From the NCBI GenBank assembly GCA_002422955.1, contig DITY01000060.1, forward strand, positions 1 to 64,000: a stretch of 64,000 bases of DNA, written 5' to 3'. Source of the stretch: Planctomycetaceae bacterium UBA6172 (GTDB lineage: Bacteria > Planctomycetota > Planctomycetia > Pirellulales > Pirellulaceae). A program made the translations under genes and the position numbers. The notes beneath the pieces were generated by a model. That model was not told the origin of the DNA. It did not search any database and saw nothing but the letters and a program-made list of their open reading frames with translations. Below are positions 35,819-45,604 of this stretch, one piece after another (position 1 is the first letter of the stretch; each line of letters starts with the position of its first letter).

Positions 35819-37114
35819 CTAAGCGAGTAATTCCTGAATGACCTTGCCCCCGCCAGCGATTTTCATCGGACGACCATTCTTCGAAGTGTAAGTCTTATCG
35901 AGAGAAATACCCAGTCCCTTGCAGACGGTCGCCATCAGGTCCTCGCTGCTGTACGGTTCGCTTTCGACTTCGGTGCCGTCGCTATTGGTCTGACCGACCG
36001 CCAGCCCGCCGCGAATCCCGGCGCCGCCGACCACGACCGACCACGAACGGGCCCAGTGGTCGCGACCGCTGGTTTGGTTGATCCGCGGCGTACGACCGAA
36101 CTCACCCATCCAGATGATGGCGGTGTCCTTGAGCAATTCTCGCTGGGCGAGGTCTTCCACCAACGCGCTCATCGCCCGATCGAGTTCGGGCAACTTGCGA
36201 TCGCTGAGCGTGTTGAAAATGTCGTTGTGATTGTCCCAGCCGCCCAAGTCGACTTCCACGAAGGGAACGCCGGCTTCGACCAACCGCCGGGCCAATAAAC
36301 AGCCCTGGCCGAACCCACGTTCGCCGTAGCGTTCTTTAACTTCCTTCGGTTCCTTGTCGACCTTGAAGGCTTCCATTTGGTCACTGGTCATCAGGGCCAG
36401 TGTCTTGGCGAGCACTTTTTGATGTTCGCTGGCGGGACTGCCCGCGGCCGCCTCGCCGCCGCGGGTTTGCTTGATAAAGCCGCCTTCGATCAGGTCCAAC
36501 GCGGCGACGCGTTGGGCCAATCGACGGTCGTCGATCTTCATCGCGAGGTCACGGATCTGCCCGTTGCTGCTGACCGCGAACGGCGCCCAGGCCATGCCCA
36601 AGAATCCCGGCCCGGTGCCGCCGCCACCGATGTGAACAAACGGCGGGATCTGCAGGTCGGGGCGCTGATCGAACAATTCGTGGGCGATCACGGAACCATA
36701 GCCCGGGTGCTCGATATTCGCGTTGGGCACATATCCGGTCTGCATGTAATATCGGCCGCGGTTGTGGTCCGCTTCCCGGGTCGACATCGACCGCACGATC
36801 GAGAGGTGCTTCATCTGCTCCGCGACCATCGGCAGATGCTCGCTGATCTGCATGTCACCCGTGGTGCTGATCGGGCGGAACGGGCCGCCCGTCGGAGCGC
36901 CGGGTTTGAGGTCCCAGAGGTCGATCGTGGAGGGCCCGCCTCCCATCCACAGCAGGATCGCGGATTTGTGGTTCTTGCGCAGTTCATCGGCGCTGGCGGC
37001 GATCGCCGCACCGAACGACAACGAAGTCGAAGCCATCGCGGCCGAACCGGCCAGATGCTGGGCGAAATGACGACGGGTCATCCCGAACGGGGTGCTGAAA
37101 GAAGAGAGATTCAT
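35819..37114 (-). CDS. DUF1501 family secreted protein
   Basis: 431 residues. A twin-arginine-like leader (TRRHFAQHLAGSAAMAST) suggests Tat export. The domain follows with AILLWMGGGPSTIDLWDLKP, the standard opening of DUF1501, and later EVDLGGWDNHNDIF and IWMGEFGRTPRIN, typical of this alkaline-phosphatase/sulfatase-like fold. DUF1501 genes nearly always sit beside DUF1549/DUF1553 genes in planctomycetes; the pair's function is not established. The ATG at 37114 is chosen, 16 bases after the DUF1549 stop. A longer frame upstream lies inside that gene and is not coding. Confidence 0.92.
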   Translation of the reverse strand: MNLSSFSTPFGMTRRHFAQHLAGSAAMASTSLSFGAAIAASADELRKNHKSAILLWMGGGPSTIDLWDLKPGAPTGGPFRPISTTGDMQISEHLPMVAEQMKHLSIVRSMSTREADHNRGRYYMQTGYVPNANIEHPGYGSVIAHELFDQRPDLQIPPFVHIGGGGTGPGFLGMAWAPFAVSSNGQIRDLAMKIDDRRLAQRVAALDLIEGGFIKQTRGGEAAAGSPASEHQKVLAKTLALMTSDQMEAFKVDKEPKEVKERYGERGFGQGCLLARRLVEAGVPFVEVDLGGWDNHNDIFNTLSDRKLPELDRAMSALVEDLAQRELLKDTAIIWMGEFGRTPRINQTSGRDHWARSWSVVVGGAGIRGGLAVGQTNSDGTEVESEPYSSEDLMATVCKGLGISLDKTYTSKNGRPMKIAGGGKVIQELLA

Positions 37115-37130
37115 CGGAGTTTTCCTATCG

Positions 37131-38774
37131 TTAGTGTTGCATGATAAATTCGTTGGAATTGATGATCGCCCACCACATGTCTTGGAGCATCTCGACTTCC
37201 TTGCCTTCGCGGGCGGCGAGCAACTTGGATGCGATCGACAACTCATCCCGCGAGGCGCGACGGCAGAGCCCGGCCAAGAACAATTGGTTGACCCGGTCTC
37301 GCGGGTTGCGGTTCTCGGCGATCACCCGTTTGATGAAGCCGCCATCTTCGTCGCTGATCGCCTGGCGAGTCAGCTCGCCGTTGAACAACATCAGGGCCTG
37401 CGGGATCGATCCGTTGAACGTCGTGGCCTCGTCACCTTCGTCCGTGCCGAAGGCGACGACGAACTGTTGCAGCCACCGACGTCGCTCCTGCTCCTGACGC
37501 TCGTAGCTGCCCGTCGCGGTCGCGCCGCTGGAGGTGACCAGCGATTGATACAGCTGCTCGGCCGTCATCTGGCGCAGATAAAAATGCGAGAACTTCGGGG
37601 CTTCGCCGACCATCGGGTCATCGACTTCGTTGGCCGAAGTGTGCCGGGCACTCAGTTGGTAGGGACGGCTCAAGACGATCCAGCGAATCAGTTGCTTGAC
37701 GTCGTGGCTGTTCCCGCGAACCTCCTTGGCGAGGTACTCCAGCAGGTCCGGGTGGCTCGGGGCGTTGTGCGGACCCAAGTCGTCGACCGGCTTGGTGAAG
37801 CCGTAGCCGAGGAAATGAGACCAGAACCGATTCACCATCATCTTGTCGAGATACGGGCTGGCGAGCATCAATTTGCCGAGCTCCAGTCGCCGATTGGACT
37901 CGCTGACAAACCCGCTGGTGCCGATCGCGGTGTCGTCGATGAATACCGGGTAGGCCGTTTTGACCAAGCCGTTACGGAGTTCGTAAAAGATCAAAGCATC
38001 ACTCGGATCGCCACCTTGGCCCGCGAAGTCCTCGTTGACCAATTCGGCATGATCGATGTCGTCCGTGCCGGCAACAAACCGCCGCAGTGACCGGGTTTGA
38101 CGAAAAAAGGCGTTGAAGTCCCAGAACCGCTGCTGCTTCCACTGGTTGAAGGGATGGTTGTGACACTGCGTGCACTGCACCTGCAAACCCAAAAAGATCC
38201 GCGACGTGCTGCTCGTCGCCAGCACCCCACTCTCCTCGTTGACCTTGTCGGCCAAGAAATTGGTAGCCCCGTTGAAGCCCGTGGCCCCCGGCTTGGTCGC
38301 GCCCTCCGCCGTCACCAATTCGAAGACCATTCGGTCGTAAGGCTTGTTGGCCGCGAACGAATCACGGAGATACTTCATCATCCCGTCGCGACTTGTCAGC
38401 GACCGGCGGTCCGTGCCGCCGCTGCGACCGATCAGGATGTTGGACCATACGGTCGCCCAATGCCCGGCGTACTCTTCCGCGTATCGATCGTCCTCTAGCA
38501 ACCGCTCCAACAACCGCTGACGACGATCGGAACCGTCTTCGCTGAACTCCTTCAGTTCGGCCACGGACGGAATCCGGCCGATCACGTCGAGGAAAACCCG
38601 TCGGCACCACTGCGGGTCAGCGACATCGGGAGCCGGCTTGATTTCGTAATCCCGCCACTGCTGCTCGATCATCGCGTTGATCTCGGCCACCTGAGGAGCC
38701 AGCGTCGGTGAAGCCGCTCCAGCGACACCACAGGTCGCCAACGCACAAAGCAGGGTCGCAATCGACAGTCGCAT
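37131..38774 (-). CDS. DUF1549/DUF1553 cytochrome-like secreted protein
   Basis: 547 residues. The signal peptide is MRLSIATLLCALATCGVAGA. DUF1549 lies at about 25-230 (RRVFLDVIGRIPS) and includes a CxxCH heme-like motif (VQCTQCHNHPFNQW). DUF1553 follows at about 280-540 (ELGKLMLASPYLDKMMVNRFW). This pairing with a DUF1501 partner is a planctomycete hallmark. It is thought to act in the periplasm on polymers or as a redox module, but no activity is established. A possible SD (AGGTAAG) precedes the ATG. It heads the 38774-33095 gene series. Confidence 0.92.
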   Translation of the reverse strand: MRLSIATLLCALATCGVAGAASPTLAPQVAEINAMIEQQWRDYEIKPAPDVADPQWCRRVFLDVIGRIPSVAELKEFSEDGSDRRQRLLERLLEDDRYAEEYAGHWATVWSNILIGRSGGTDRRSLTSRDGMMKYLRDSFAANKPYDRMVFELVTAEGATKPGATGFNGATNFLADKVNEESGVLATSSTSRIFLGLQVQCTQCHNHPFNQWKQQRFWDFNAFFRQTRSLRRFVAGTDDIDHAELVNEDFAGQGGDPSDALIFYELRNGLVKTAYPVFIDDTAIGTSGFVSESNRRLELGKLMLASPYLDKMMVNRFWSHFLGYGFTKPVDDLGPHNAPSHPDLLEYLAKEVRGNSHDVKQLIRWIVLSRPYQLSARHTSANEVDDPMVGEAPKFSHFYLRQMTAEQLYQSLVTSSGATATGSYERQEQERRRWLQQFVVAFGTDEGDEATTFNGSIPQALMLFNGELTRQAISDEDGGFIKRVIAENRNPRDRVNQLFLAGLCRRASRDELSIASKLLAAREGKEVEMLQDMWWAIINSNEFIMQH

Positions 38775-39146
38775 CGTCTTACCTAGCCGTCACAAAGAAG
38801 AGTCGTTAGCCGCGGACGGGTTGCCTCATCTTTCCATTAACAACCCGAGGGCGAGAAGGTACCCAGATGCGAGCGGAAAACGGCGTATTTTACGCCGCAG
38901 CGCCTCGGCGATCCGGATCAACCCATTCTAGCTCAAGTGGCAGCAGAGTCGCGAGGCTGAACAGTGCTCAGGAGCTGCCAACGGGGAAAAGCCCAGGTCA
39001 GATGCGGATACATCACCTTACGGGAGTTTTGCCGGTCATTAATCGCCGAAAGCGATTCTTAAAGGATGTTTATTTTGCTTAATTAGATTCCCGGCACCAC
39101 CCGGGACGACCGGCCGTTGCGACCCAGCGGCACTCGGATTATCCGA
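38775..39146. other. Intergenic region between folE and the DUF1549 operon
   Basis: 372 bases. An AT-rich patch lies at about 39050-39085, which could hold promoter elements for the DUF1549 operon, but I cannot place a clear -35/-10 pair. A hairpin lies at 38881-38902. No credible gene is present. Confidence 0.45.
38881..38902 (-). terminator. Small hairpin, possible folE terminator
   Basis: A 7-bp perfect stem (CGGCGTA / TACGCCG) with a three-base loop at 38881-38897. On the minus strand it is followed by TTTT, and it lies about 245 bases after the folE stop. Confidence 0.35.
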
Positions 39147-39812
39147 TTAGCGGGGCCGATTGATCAGATCCATCACTTCCGCTCGGCTCTTGGGGTCGTC
39201 ACGGAACGAGCCGCGCACGGCCGAGGTCAGGCACAGGCTGCCCGGCTTGCGGATGCCCCGAATGGTCATGCAGGAGTGACTCGCCTCGAGCACGACGGCG
39301 ACGCCGCGGGCCTTGAGACGCTGCTCCATCAGGTCCGCGATCGTCTGCGTCATTCGTTCCTGAACTTGAGGGCGGCGAGCGACCTCGTCCACCAACCTGG
39401 CCAACTTGCTCAAGCCGACCACCGATCCGCTGGGTAGGTAGGCGATGTGCGCCGATCCGGTGAAGGGCAGCAAATGGTGCTCGCACATGCTGCAGAAGCT
39501 GATGTCACGAACCAGTACGATCTCGTCGTAATTTTCGGCAAACACTTTGGCCAAGTGACGGCCCGGATCATGTCGGAGTCCGGCAAACATCTCGGCGTAC
39601 ATCCGCGAAACGCGTGCCGGAGTTTCCAACAGTCCGTCTCGGTCGGGGTCCTCACCGACGGCCAGCAAGATCTCTCGGACGGCCTTCTCGATCCGTTTCA
39701 GATCGACATGGTCGGATCGGGGCGCGTTCTTGTCGACGAAGGCGGGCGGCAACGGCCCGCTGGACTTTTCGTGAGGCGATTCGCGGTGTTGGATGGGGGC
39801 TGCGGATTCCAT
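39147..39812 (-). CDS. folE: GTP cyclohydrolase I
   Basis: 221 residues. It shows [16 protein letters not shown], the zinc/active-site block [13 protein letters not shown] and later [15 protein letters not shown] and [12 protein letters not shown], all diagnostic of FolE type I. It converts GTP to 7,8-dihydroneopterin triphosphate at the head of the folate and pterin pathway. The ATG at 39812 gives a short polar N-terminal extension of about 40 residues before the conserved domain. A GTG at 39878 is possible but less likely. It is followed on the same strand by the DUF1549 gene after a gap. Confidence 0.96.
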   Translation of the reverse strand: MESAAPIQHRESPHEKSSGPLPPAFVDKNAPRSDHVDLKRIEKAVREILLAVGEDPDRDGLLETPARVSRMYAEMFAGLRHDPGRHLAKVFAENYDEIVLVRDISFCSMCEHHLLPFTGSAHIAYLPSGSVVGLSKLARLVDEVARRPQVQERMTQTIADLMEQRLKARGVAVVLEASHSCMTIRGIRKPGSLCLTSAVRGSFRDDPKSRAEVMDLINRPR

Positions 39813-40008
39813 AAGAGGCAAACCTAAGGGTGCGGAGCGGTTGTGGTCAAAAACGTTGGACGCGTATCGCGTTCGCACTCAACGGGAACCTGAACGTTCT
39901 CCAGTGAAGATGCCGTCGAAATACTCGCCTGTCATGTTAGCCCGCCGCCAACCCCGGACAACCGCGGATCGCCCGCCGCGGGGGTCCCGCGGCCCGGCTA
40001 CGGCGGGG

Positions 40009-40749
40009 TCAGTTGAGGCTGAAGGGAGGAGGAAAGGATTTGCCGGCCGGTCGCTCGGTTGTCGCCGCCTGCAGGGGTGAGTCGGCCGACTGCGCCGGGC
40101 CGAGTTTTGGCAAGCGTTTTAGCAATTCGACGAGTAGCTTGGCCCGCTCCCCGACGTCATTCAGATCCAGGAGTTGTAGTTTCGCGGGCGTCCCCAGCGG
40201 CAGCGTGTAGGCGATGATGTCGGCGATCGCGCTCAAGCCCATCTGGCTGGCCATCAATTCGTGCAGGTTTTGCTGCACCGTGGCGTTCCCTGGGATCACA
40301 GCCGAGAAGGCGTTCAAGACTTCCATCTTGAGCCGTTGCGACTCCGTTTCGCTGACCGGCTGAACGTCAGCGGCGAGCTCGATGTCCGCCATGCGGAACG
40401 GTCGGTTGGTTTTGATCTCTTGGCGAATCCTCGCTCGCTTAGCGCCGATCAGCAGGATATTATGCGTCCCCGCTTCGGTTTCCACGTGCGAAACGATGCG
40501 GCCGATGCAGAGGGTGGGATGAAGTCGCGGCTGGGAGTTTGCCGCTGCTGGCAAGCCGCCGACGACCGTCGCCATGGCGATCAAGTGATCGCTCGCCATG
40601 GCGTCCGCCAGCAGATCGCAATAGCGAGGCTCAAAGATGTGCAGCGGTTGCATCGCATGTGGGAAAACGACCAATTCGGGGAGCGGGAATAACCGGACCC
40701 GGCCGCCGAAGTCTTCCGGAAAACTCGAACCCTCGTCGCCGCTCGTCAT
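40009..40749 (-). CDS. LON substrate-binding domain protein
   Basis: 246 residues. It opens RVRLFPLPELVVFPHAMQPL and HIFEPRYCDLLADAM, the typical LON N-terminal (PUA-like) fold. There is no ATPase or protease domain after it. Stand-alone LON-domain proteins are common in bacteria and bind peptides or act as adaptors; the partner here is unknown. A Pro-rich tail ends PPPFSLN. The ATG at 40749 opens into the domain after about 20 polar residues. It is divergent from the dCTP deaminase homologue. Confidence 0.88.
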   Translation of the reverse strand: MTSGDEGSSFPEDFGGRVRLFPLPELVVFPHAMQPLHIFEPRYCDLLADAMASDHLIAMATVVGGLPAAANSQPRLHPTLCIGRIVSHVETEAGTHNILLIGAKRARIRQEIKTNRPFRMADIELAADVQPVSETESQRLKMEVLNAFSAVIPGNATVQQNLHELMASQMGLSAIADIIAYTLPLGTPAKLQLLDLNDVGERAKLLVELLKRLPKLGPAQSADSPLQAATTERPAGKSFPPPFSLN

Positions 40750-40940
40750 GTCGTCAACCGATCTGGATTGGGGGAAACTGCTCGCAGCCGATGGATTCCG
40801 GACCGCATCCGCAAGCCAAAGTTTAGTTCGGGGTCGAGTACAAGTCGTTGACAGCCCCCCCCGGGCCGACAGACAATCCGAGATGGGGCATCGTTTCCAA
40901 CCCCTTCCCGTCCCACCTCCCTCATTCTCGGTCGGCAAAG

Positions 40941-41513
40941 ATGGTCCTTTCTGGCGAGGAAATACGCCGTCATCAGGGTTCCGACATTGTCATCGACCCT
41001 TTCAACCCGGAAGACCTGAACCCGAACAGCTACAACTTGACGCTGCATGACGAGTTGTTGGTTTATGAGGAGGTCGTGCTCGATGCCGCCGCGCCCAATC
41101 GCTACGCCCGACTGCGAATCCCCGCCGAGGGGCTGACGCTCCATCCCAGGCAGCTCTACCTCGGGCGGACCGTGGAACGGACGGAGAGCGAGCGGTTCGT
41201 CCCGATCGTTCAGGGACGCAGCTCCTTGGCTCGGCTCGGCCTGTTCCTCTGTCCGGGTGGTAGTCTGGGGACGGTCGGTTATCGCGGGACCTGGACTCTG
41301 GAAATGTTCGTGATTCAGCCGGTGAAGATTTACCCCGGGATGAAGGTCTGCCAGATTTATTTTCACGAATTGGTCGGTGAGGTTGGCTCCTACGACGGCG
41401 GTAAGTATCAGGACAGTTTCGACATCCAACCGAGCCAAATGTATCGCGAGTTCGGCGAACAACCACGGGATCAGCAACTCGAATTGGGTTTCGAGGAACG
41501 TTTGCGGTTCTGA
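40941..41513 (+). CDS. dCTP deaminase/dUTPase superfamily protein, divergent active site
   Basis: 190 residues, the usual Dcd length. The fold signature is clear: LNPNSYNLTLHDELLVY, QGRSSLARLGLFL, and TLEMFVIQPVKIYPGMKV with the Glu aligned to catalytic Glu138 of E. coli Dcd. The loop reading VTAHRIDPGWSG in E. coli is here PGGSLGTVGYRG. Residues aligned to Ala124, His125, Arg126 and Asp128 are therefore replaced. It may still deaminate dCTP with altered kinetics, or act on another nucleotide. It is divergent from the LON gene and 30 bases before the GlcD-like gene. The ATG at 40941 gives the standard N-terminus. Confidence 0.82.
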   Translation: MVLSGEEIRRHQGSDIVIDPFNPEDLNPNSYNLTLHDELLVYEEVVLDAAAPNRYARLRIPAEGLTLHPRQLYLGRTVERTESERFVPIVQGRSSLARLGLFLCPGGSLGTVGYRGTWTLEMFVIQPVKIYPGMKVCQIYFHELVGEVGSYDGGKYQDSFDIQPSQMYREFGEQPRDQQLELGFEERLRF

Positions 41514-41543
41514 ATCGAGCGGGAGTCAGTTTTGGAAAATCCT

Positions 41544-42989
41544 ATGGCGGCGGTCAATTCCTTGGATGAGCTGGCGGAAATTTTTGGCGATCGCCTGCTG
41601 ACCGATTCGGGTTCGATGAGGGTGTTCGAATCCGATGGAGTGACTGCGCTCGCGGCCCGGCCTCGCGCCGTGGTGCTGCCCCAAACCGAGCAAGAGATCG
41701 TCGACGCGGTCCGCTGGTGCTACCGGCATGACATCCCGTGGGTCGCCCGCGGCAGCGGGACCAGCCTGTCCGGAGGAAGTGTTCCCGTCGCCGACGGGTT
41801 GGTGATTTCCGTCAATCGGATGAATCGCTGCTTGCGGATCGACCCCGATCGCCGCTCGGCGGTCGTCCAGCCGGGGATGATCAACGCGCGGTTGGCTCGG
41901 GCCGCCGCGGAGTTCGGGCTGCATTATGCCCCCGACCCCAGCAGCATGCAGGTCTGCACGATCGGCGGGAATCTGGCCTTCAATTCCGGCGGAGCGCATT
42001 GTTTGAAGTACGGGATGACGACCAACCACATCCTCGGCTGCCGCGTCGTGCTCGGCGATGGCGAAGTCGTGACGCTCGGCGGCGAGAGCCTCGAAGGCGA
42101 AGGGCCAGATAGCTTGGGGCTGTTCTGTGGCAGCGAGGGGACGATGGGGATCGCGACGGAGATCACCGTACGATTGGTACCGCCCCCCGAAAGCCATTAC
42201 TGCGTCCTGGCCGGTTACTTGACGATCGAGCAGGCTGGCGAGGCTGTCGCTTCGATCATCGCCGCCGGATTGTTGCCTGGGGCGATGGAGATCATGGACG
42301 CGATGGCAATGCGAGCTGCCCACGAAGGAGTGGGGGCGGTTTACCCCGCCGGCTGCAACGCGGTGTTGATCGTCGAGTTGGACGGCTCCGCCGAAGCGGT
42401 CGCCTCCAGTCGCGGGGCGCTCGATCAACTGCTGCAAGACAGTGGCGTCGTGGCGTTGCAAGTCGCCGGCTCGGCCGCCGAGCGGGCCGCCATCTGGACC
42501 GGGCGGAAAAGCGTCTTCTCCGCCGTCGGCCGGCTCAGCCCAGACTTCATCGTCCAGGATGGTGTCGTCCCACGCAGCCGACTCGGGTTTGCCCTGCGGC
42601 GGATCGGCGAGATCAGCCGCGAGGCGGGGATTCCCGTGGCGAACGTCTTTCACGCCGGGGACGGCAATCTGCATCCGTTGATCATGTACGACGGCCGCAT
42701 CGCAGGGGCGTTGCATGCCGCCGAGGAGGTCGCCGCGCGGATCGTGCGGCTGTGCATCGAATTGGGCGGGTCGATCACGGGCGAGCATGGCGTGGGGCTC
42801 GAAAAGCGAGATTTTCTGCCCGGGATGTTCGACCCCGCGAGCCTCGATGCGATGTCCCGCCTCCGCGATCAGATGGATCCCAAGAACCTCGCCAACCGTG
42901 GCAAGATGTTCCCCAGCGGTGAGGGCGAACCGACCGGCCTGTACGGTTTGCATCCGCTGGAGAAAACCGGCGTGATCAGTCGGTTCTGA
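41544..42989 (+). CDS. FAD-linked oxidase, GlcD-like (glycolate/D-lactate oxidase family)
   Basis: 481 residues. The FAD-binding type-4 domain shows IPWVARGSGTSLSGGSVPV and the second nucleotide motif MQVCTIGGNLAFNSGGAH. The C-terminal cap contains FHAGDGNLHP and GGSITGEHGVGLEK, as in GlcD and D-lactate dehydrogenases. It oxidises a 2-hydroxy acid to a keto acid; the exact acid cannot be read from sequence. No GlcE or GlcF partner is adjacent, which is unusual for glycolate oxidase. A TTG four codons earlier is an alternative start. A strong hairpin follows the stop. Confidence 0.9.
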   Translation: MAAVNSLDELAEIFGDRLLTDSGSMRVFESDGVTALAARPRAVVLPQTEQEIVDAVRWCYRHDIPWVARGSGTSLSGGSVPVADGLVISVNRMNRCLRIDPDRRSAVVQPGMINARLARAAAEFGLHYAPDPSSMQVCTIGGNLAFNSGGAHCLKYGMTTNHILGCRVVLGDGEVVTLGGESLEGEGPDSLGLFCGSEGTMGIATEITVRLVPPPESHYCVLAGYLTIEQAGEAVASIIAAGLLPGAMEIMDAMAMRAAHEGVGAVYPAGCNAVLIVELDGSAEAVASSRGALDQLLQDSGVVALQVAGSAAERAAIWTGRKSVFSAVGRLSPDFIVQDGVVPRSRLGFALRRIGEISREAGIPVANVFHAGDGNLHPLIMYDGRIAGALHAAEEVAARIVRLCIELGGSITGEHGVGLEKRDFLPGMFDPASLDAMSRLRDQMDPKNLANRGKMFPSGEGEPTGLYGLHPLEKTGVISRF

Positions 42990-42993
42990 AGGC

Positions 42994-43020
42994 TGCGGCG
43001 GTGCCCCACGCACCGCCGCA
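42994..43020 (+). terminator. Strong GC hairpin after the GlcD-like gene
   Basis: An 11-bp perfect stem (TGCGGCGGTGC / GCACCGCCGCA) with a five-base loop, five bases after the stop codon. No T-run follows, so it is probably a Rho-type or structural end. Confidence 0.6.
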
Positions 43021-43215
43021 ACCCCGTCAGATCCCAATCCACCAGCGGTCTGTTCTATGTCTTGACGGCCGCCCCCGTTGCGAACTCCCGTGCCTCCCCA
43101 GCATCGGTCAGCGCCGATCATTCACGCCCATTCTCGCCGCCGCCTCCGCGCCGCTCGCGGGCCACCGTCGCCGCCGCCGACGGGCCGTGCCGAGTCCACG
43201 GGCGGCTTGGCCGAG

Positions 43216-43602
43216 TCAGCGGGGAGGCTTGCGAGAAGCAGTCGATTCCACCGGCGCCGTTTCGCTGGAGAAGATGCGTCGGGGTGCCAAGCCTGCCGCC
43301 AGGAACAAGCGGCTGACCGCGGTCATCAGACGGTCCCAGCGTTCGAGCATCTCGGGGACGTCGAAGATCCCCGCCTCGCCGCGTCCCAACCCCCGTTCAC
43401 TGACCAGGATTCGTGACCCCAAATGCAGCAGGGCTTCCAAAACCAAGTGGTCTCGACGGTCCGCTTCGGTCAAGCCCGCATCGTCGTAGATCCAGACATG
43501 CTCGCCGAGCAATTCGTCCAGCAACCGCATTGCCCCCATCTCCGCGGATTCGGCTTGAATGACCAAATGCTGGCAACCGCAGGTGACGTAAAACTTTGGC
43601 AT
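43216..43602 (-). CDS. Small uncharacterised protein with N-terminal CGC motif
   Basis: 128 residues. It begins MPKFYVTCGCQHLVIQAES; the middle is acidic and helical (ERWDRLMTAVSRLFLAAG) and the tail is basic. A good ribosome-binding site (AAGGAAG, eight bases upstream) and balanced codon use support a real gene. I do not recognise a family. The TCGCQH stretch could bind metal or act in redox. It is convergent with the GlcD-like gene and divergent from the Cys/Gly-rich lipoprotein. Confidence 0.7.
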   Translation of the reverse strand: MPKFYVTCGCQHLVIQAESAEMGAMRLLDELLGEHVWIYDDAGLTEADRRDHLVLEALLHLGSRILVSERGLGRGEAGIFDVPEMLERWDRLMTAVSRLFLAAGLAPRRIFSSETAPVESTASRKPPR

Positions 43603-43996
43603 TTCGGTTTCTTCCTTGATCTGACCGGGCTAAATCGAACCTTCTTTTCATCTGCGCCGTGGCCCCTCGGCCGTCGACACCCACATCATCGCTCTGCCCT
43701 TTGACACGTTTGGTCACGGACAACAGGAAAAATCGGAAAACCCTCCGTGCCGTGGATTAGCCGGTCTGGCCGGGTGACGATGGGTGAGTGGGTAATCTGC
43801 GGTCTTTGTATTGGCGGCGGCTAGGAATCTTGCGTCGGGTTGTAACGATTCGTTGCATCCTTACGAAGAAGACGGCCGAAAGCATGCATGTCCGGCGGTG
43901 CATCCGCATCGACGTCGACATCAGTTCAACAATTTCAAAACATGGCCGGGCGTGGGAATCTACTTCGCGGCCGGACTCGTTCGGAAGGAATCGACG
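43603..43996. other. Intergenic region upstream of the lipoprotein gene
   Basis: 394 bases between divergent genes. A-rich patches occur around 43730 and 43930. An open frame extends upstream of the lipoprotein ATG but its content is not protein-like. GGAAGGA just before 43997 is the lipoprotein's ribosome-binding site. Confidence 0.5.
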
Positions 43997-44536
43997 ATGA
44001 ACCGTTGGCTTTGGATGGCGTCCGTGGCAGTCATGATGTCCGGCTCGACAGGGTGCCTACGGCACCAGACACGCATGCAGCACAGCCCTTGTGCCGACTG
44101 CCAACCGGGCGGGGCTTGTCCTCCAGGACATGGCTGCCATGCCGGATTCGGTAGCCGGCTGAAGTCCGTGTTCGGTTGCAACTGTGGTCGGACCGGGTGC
44201 GTGACGGGCCCGATCGGTTGGCAGCAGGGTGGGTTGAATTACAGCAGCCATCTCTGCCCCGTCCCGGGCACGCAGGGACACGGGGGCGTTTGCAACGCCG
44301 GTTCGGGTGCCGGTTACGGCGGGCACGGCGCGGGGGCTGGATATGGCGCGGGGCCCGGCATGTGTGGTCCCGGCGGTGCGTATGGAGCCGGTGGTCCGGG
44401 CGGGCTCGCCGGCCTGCATGGCCAAGGCCCGCAGATCAATCCGGGCGCTCCCAGCGCTCAGGTGGCGTATCCTTACTACTCCCATCGCGGCCCACGCGAC
44501 TTCCTGTTGGATAACCCGCCCTCGATCGGCCGTTAG
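43997..44536 (+). CDS. Cys- and Gly-rich lipoprotein
   Basis: 179 residues. A lipoprotein signal ends in the lipobox Ser-Thr-Gly-Cys20. About ten further Cys lie in residues 30-130, spaced in pairs such as PCADC and GCNCG. A Gly/Ala/Tyr-rich repeat region ([16 protein letters not shown]) follows. It is probably anchored to a membrane and either cross-linked by disulfides or metal-binding; no family recognised. GGAAGGA seven bases upstream supports the ATG at 43997. The next gene, 75 bases on, makes O-acetylserine, the precursor of cysteine. Confidence 0.75.
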   Translation: MNRWLWMASVAVMMSGSTGCLRHQTRMQHSPCADCQPGGACPPGHGCHAGFGSRLKSVFGCNCGRTGCVTGPIGWQQGGLNYSSHLCPVPGTQGHGGVCNAGSGAGYGGHGAGAGYGAGPGMCGPGGAYGAGGPGGLAGLHGQGPQINPGAPSAQVAYPYYSHRGPRDFLLDNPPSIGR

Positions 44537-44611
44537 ACGCCGCCGGGGTTCGGGTTGGGGATTCGTAAACAGATTCGGTTCCGTTCGATCGTGGTTGCGT
44601 GAGCATTCGCC

Positions 44612-45586
44612 GTGGCATCTGATTTTCGTCTCAAAGCACAGCTTCCTGAGTTGACGGAACGAATCGTCGCGACTTACTCGCCCGATGACGGCATGAACCA
44701 TTTGGGTCATTGCCCGTTGCCGAGTTACGAGGAAGTGATCGAAGCCATGCTGGATCTGAAGGATATCCTGTACCCGGGATATCGTCGCAAAGTCGGGCTG
44801 CACAGCGGCAACATCGTCTACCACGTGGGCGGACTGGTCGATTCGTTGCACGATCGGCTGACGACGCAGATCGGGCGAGCGTTAAGGCACGAGGACCGGG
44901 TGACCCGGAAGCACAACGACTGCGAATCGGACATCGATTTCGAAGCCAAGGGCCAGGCCATGGCGATCGAGTTCTTGAAGCGGATTCCCGATCTGAGAAA
45001 GATGCTCGGGACCGATGTGCAGGCCGCGTTCGATGGCGATCCCGCTTGCCAGACGACGGACGAGGTGGTGTTTTGCTATCCCGGCTTCGCCGCCACGACG
45101 GTTTACCGGATCGCGCACCTGCTGCTTCAGCTAGGCGTGCCCTTCATCCCGCGGATGATGACCGAATGGGCACACAAGCAGACCGGGATCGACATTCATC
45201 CCGGGGCGGAGATCGGTGAATACTTTTTCATCGACCACGGTACCGGAGTGGTGATCGGGCAAACGTGCGAGATCGGTCGCCATGTCAAGATTTATCAGGG
45301 CGTGACGCTCGGCGCGCTAAGCTTTCCGACCGACGCCGACGGCCATTTGCTCCGCGGTCACAAACGCCATCCGACGATCGAGGATCGCGTGGTGATTTAC
45401 GCCAACGCCACGGTCTTGGGGGGCCGGACCGTGATCGGTCACGACAGCGTGATCGGCTCGAGCGTCTGGGTGACGCGCAGCGTATCGCCCCTCACGACCG
45501 TGACCCTGGAAAAGCCTCAGCTCAAGGTTCGTAGTGCCATCAGCGACGCCGAAGTGCTCGAGGCCGATACCAACTTTCAGATTTGA
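44612..45586 (+). CDS. cysE: Serine O-acetyltransferase
   Basis: 324 residues. The helical N-terminal domain is followed at about 190-290 by left-handed beta-helix hexapeptide repeats ([45 protein letters not shown]) and the closing [10 protein letters not shown]. The active-site His lies in [11 protein letters not shown]. It transfers acetyl from acetyl-CoA to serine for cysteine synthesis. The start is GTG at 44612. At 324 residues it belongs to the long EpsC/SrpH type, not the shorter enteric CysE. It converges with the subtilase, with 18 bases between the stops. Confidence 0.93.
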   Translation: MASDFRLKAQLPELTERIVATYSPDDGMNHLGHCPLPSYEEVIEAMLDLKDILYPGYRRKVGLHSGNIVYHVGGLVDSLHDRLTTQIGRALRHEDRVTRKHNDCESDIDFEAKGQAMAIEFLKRIPDLRKMLGTDVQAAFDGDPACQTTDEVVFCYPGFAATTVYRIAHLLLQLGVPFIPRMMTEWAHKQTGIDIHPGAEIGEYFFIDHGTGVVIGQTCEIGRHVKIYQGVTLGALSFPTDADGHLLRGHKRHPTIEDRVVIYANATVLGGRTVIGHDSVIGSSVWVTRSVSPLTTVTLEKPQLKVRSAISDAEVLEADTNFQI

Positions 45587-45604
45587 TCCGCGGCAGGGCC
45601 AGGG

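Noticed and set aside
38867..39082. 71-codon frame in the folE-DUF1549 gap
   Set aside because: Composition is not protein-like, there is no ribosome-binding site, and it runs through the hairpin at 38881.
41526..43121. 531-codon frame on the minus strand
   Set aside because: Antisense to the GlcD-like gene, whose FAD-binding motifs are intact.
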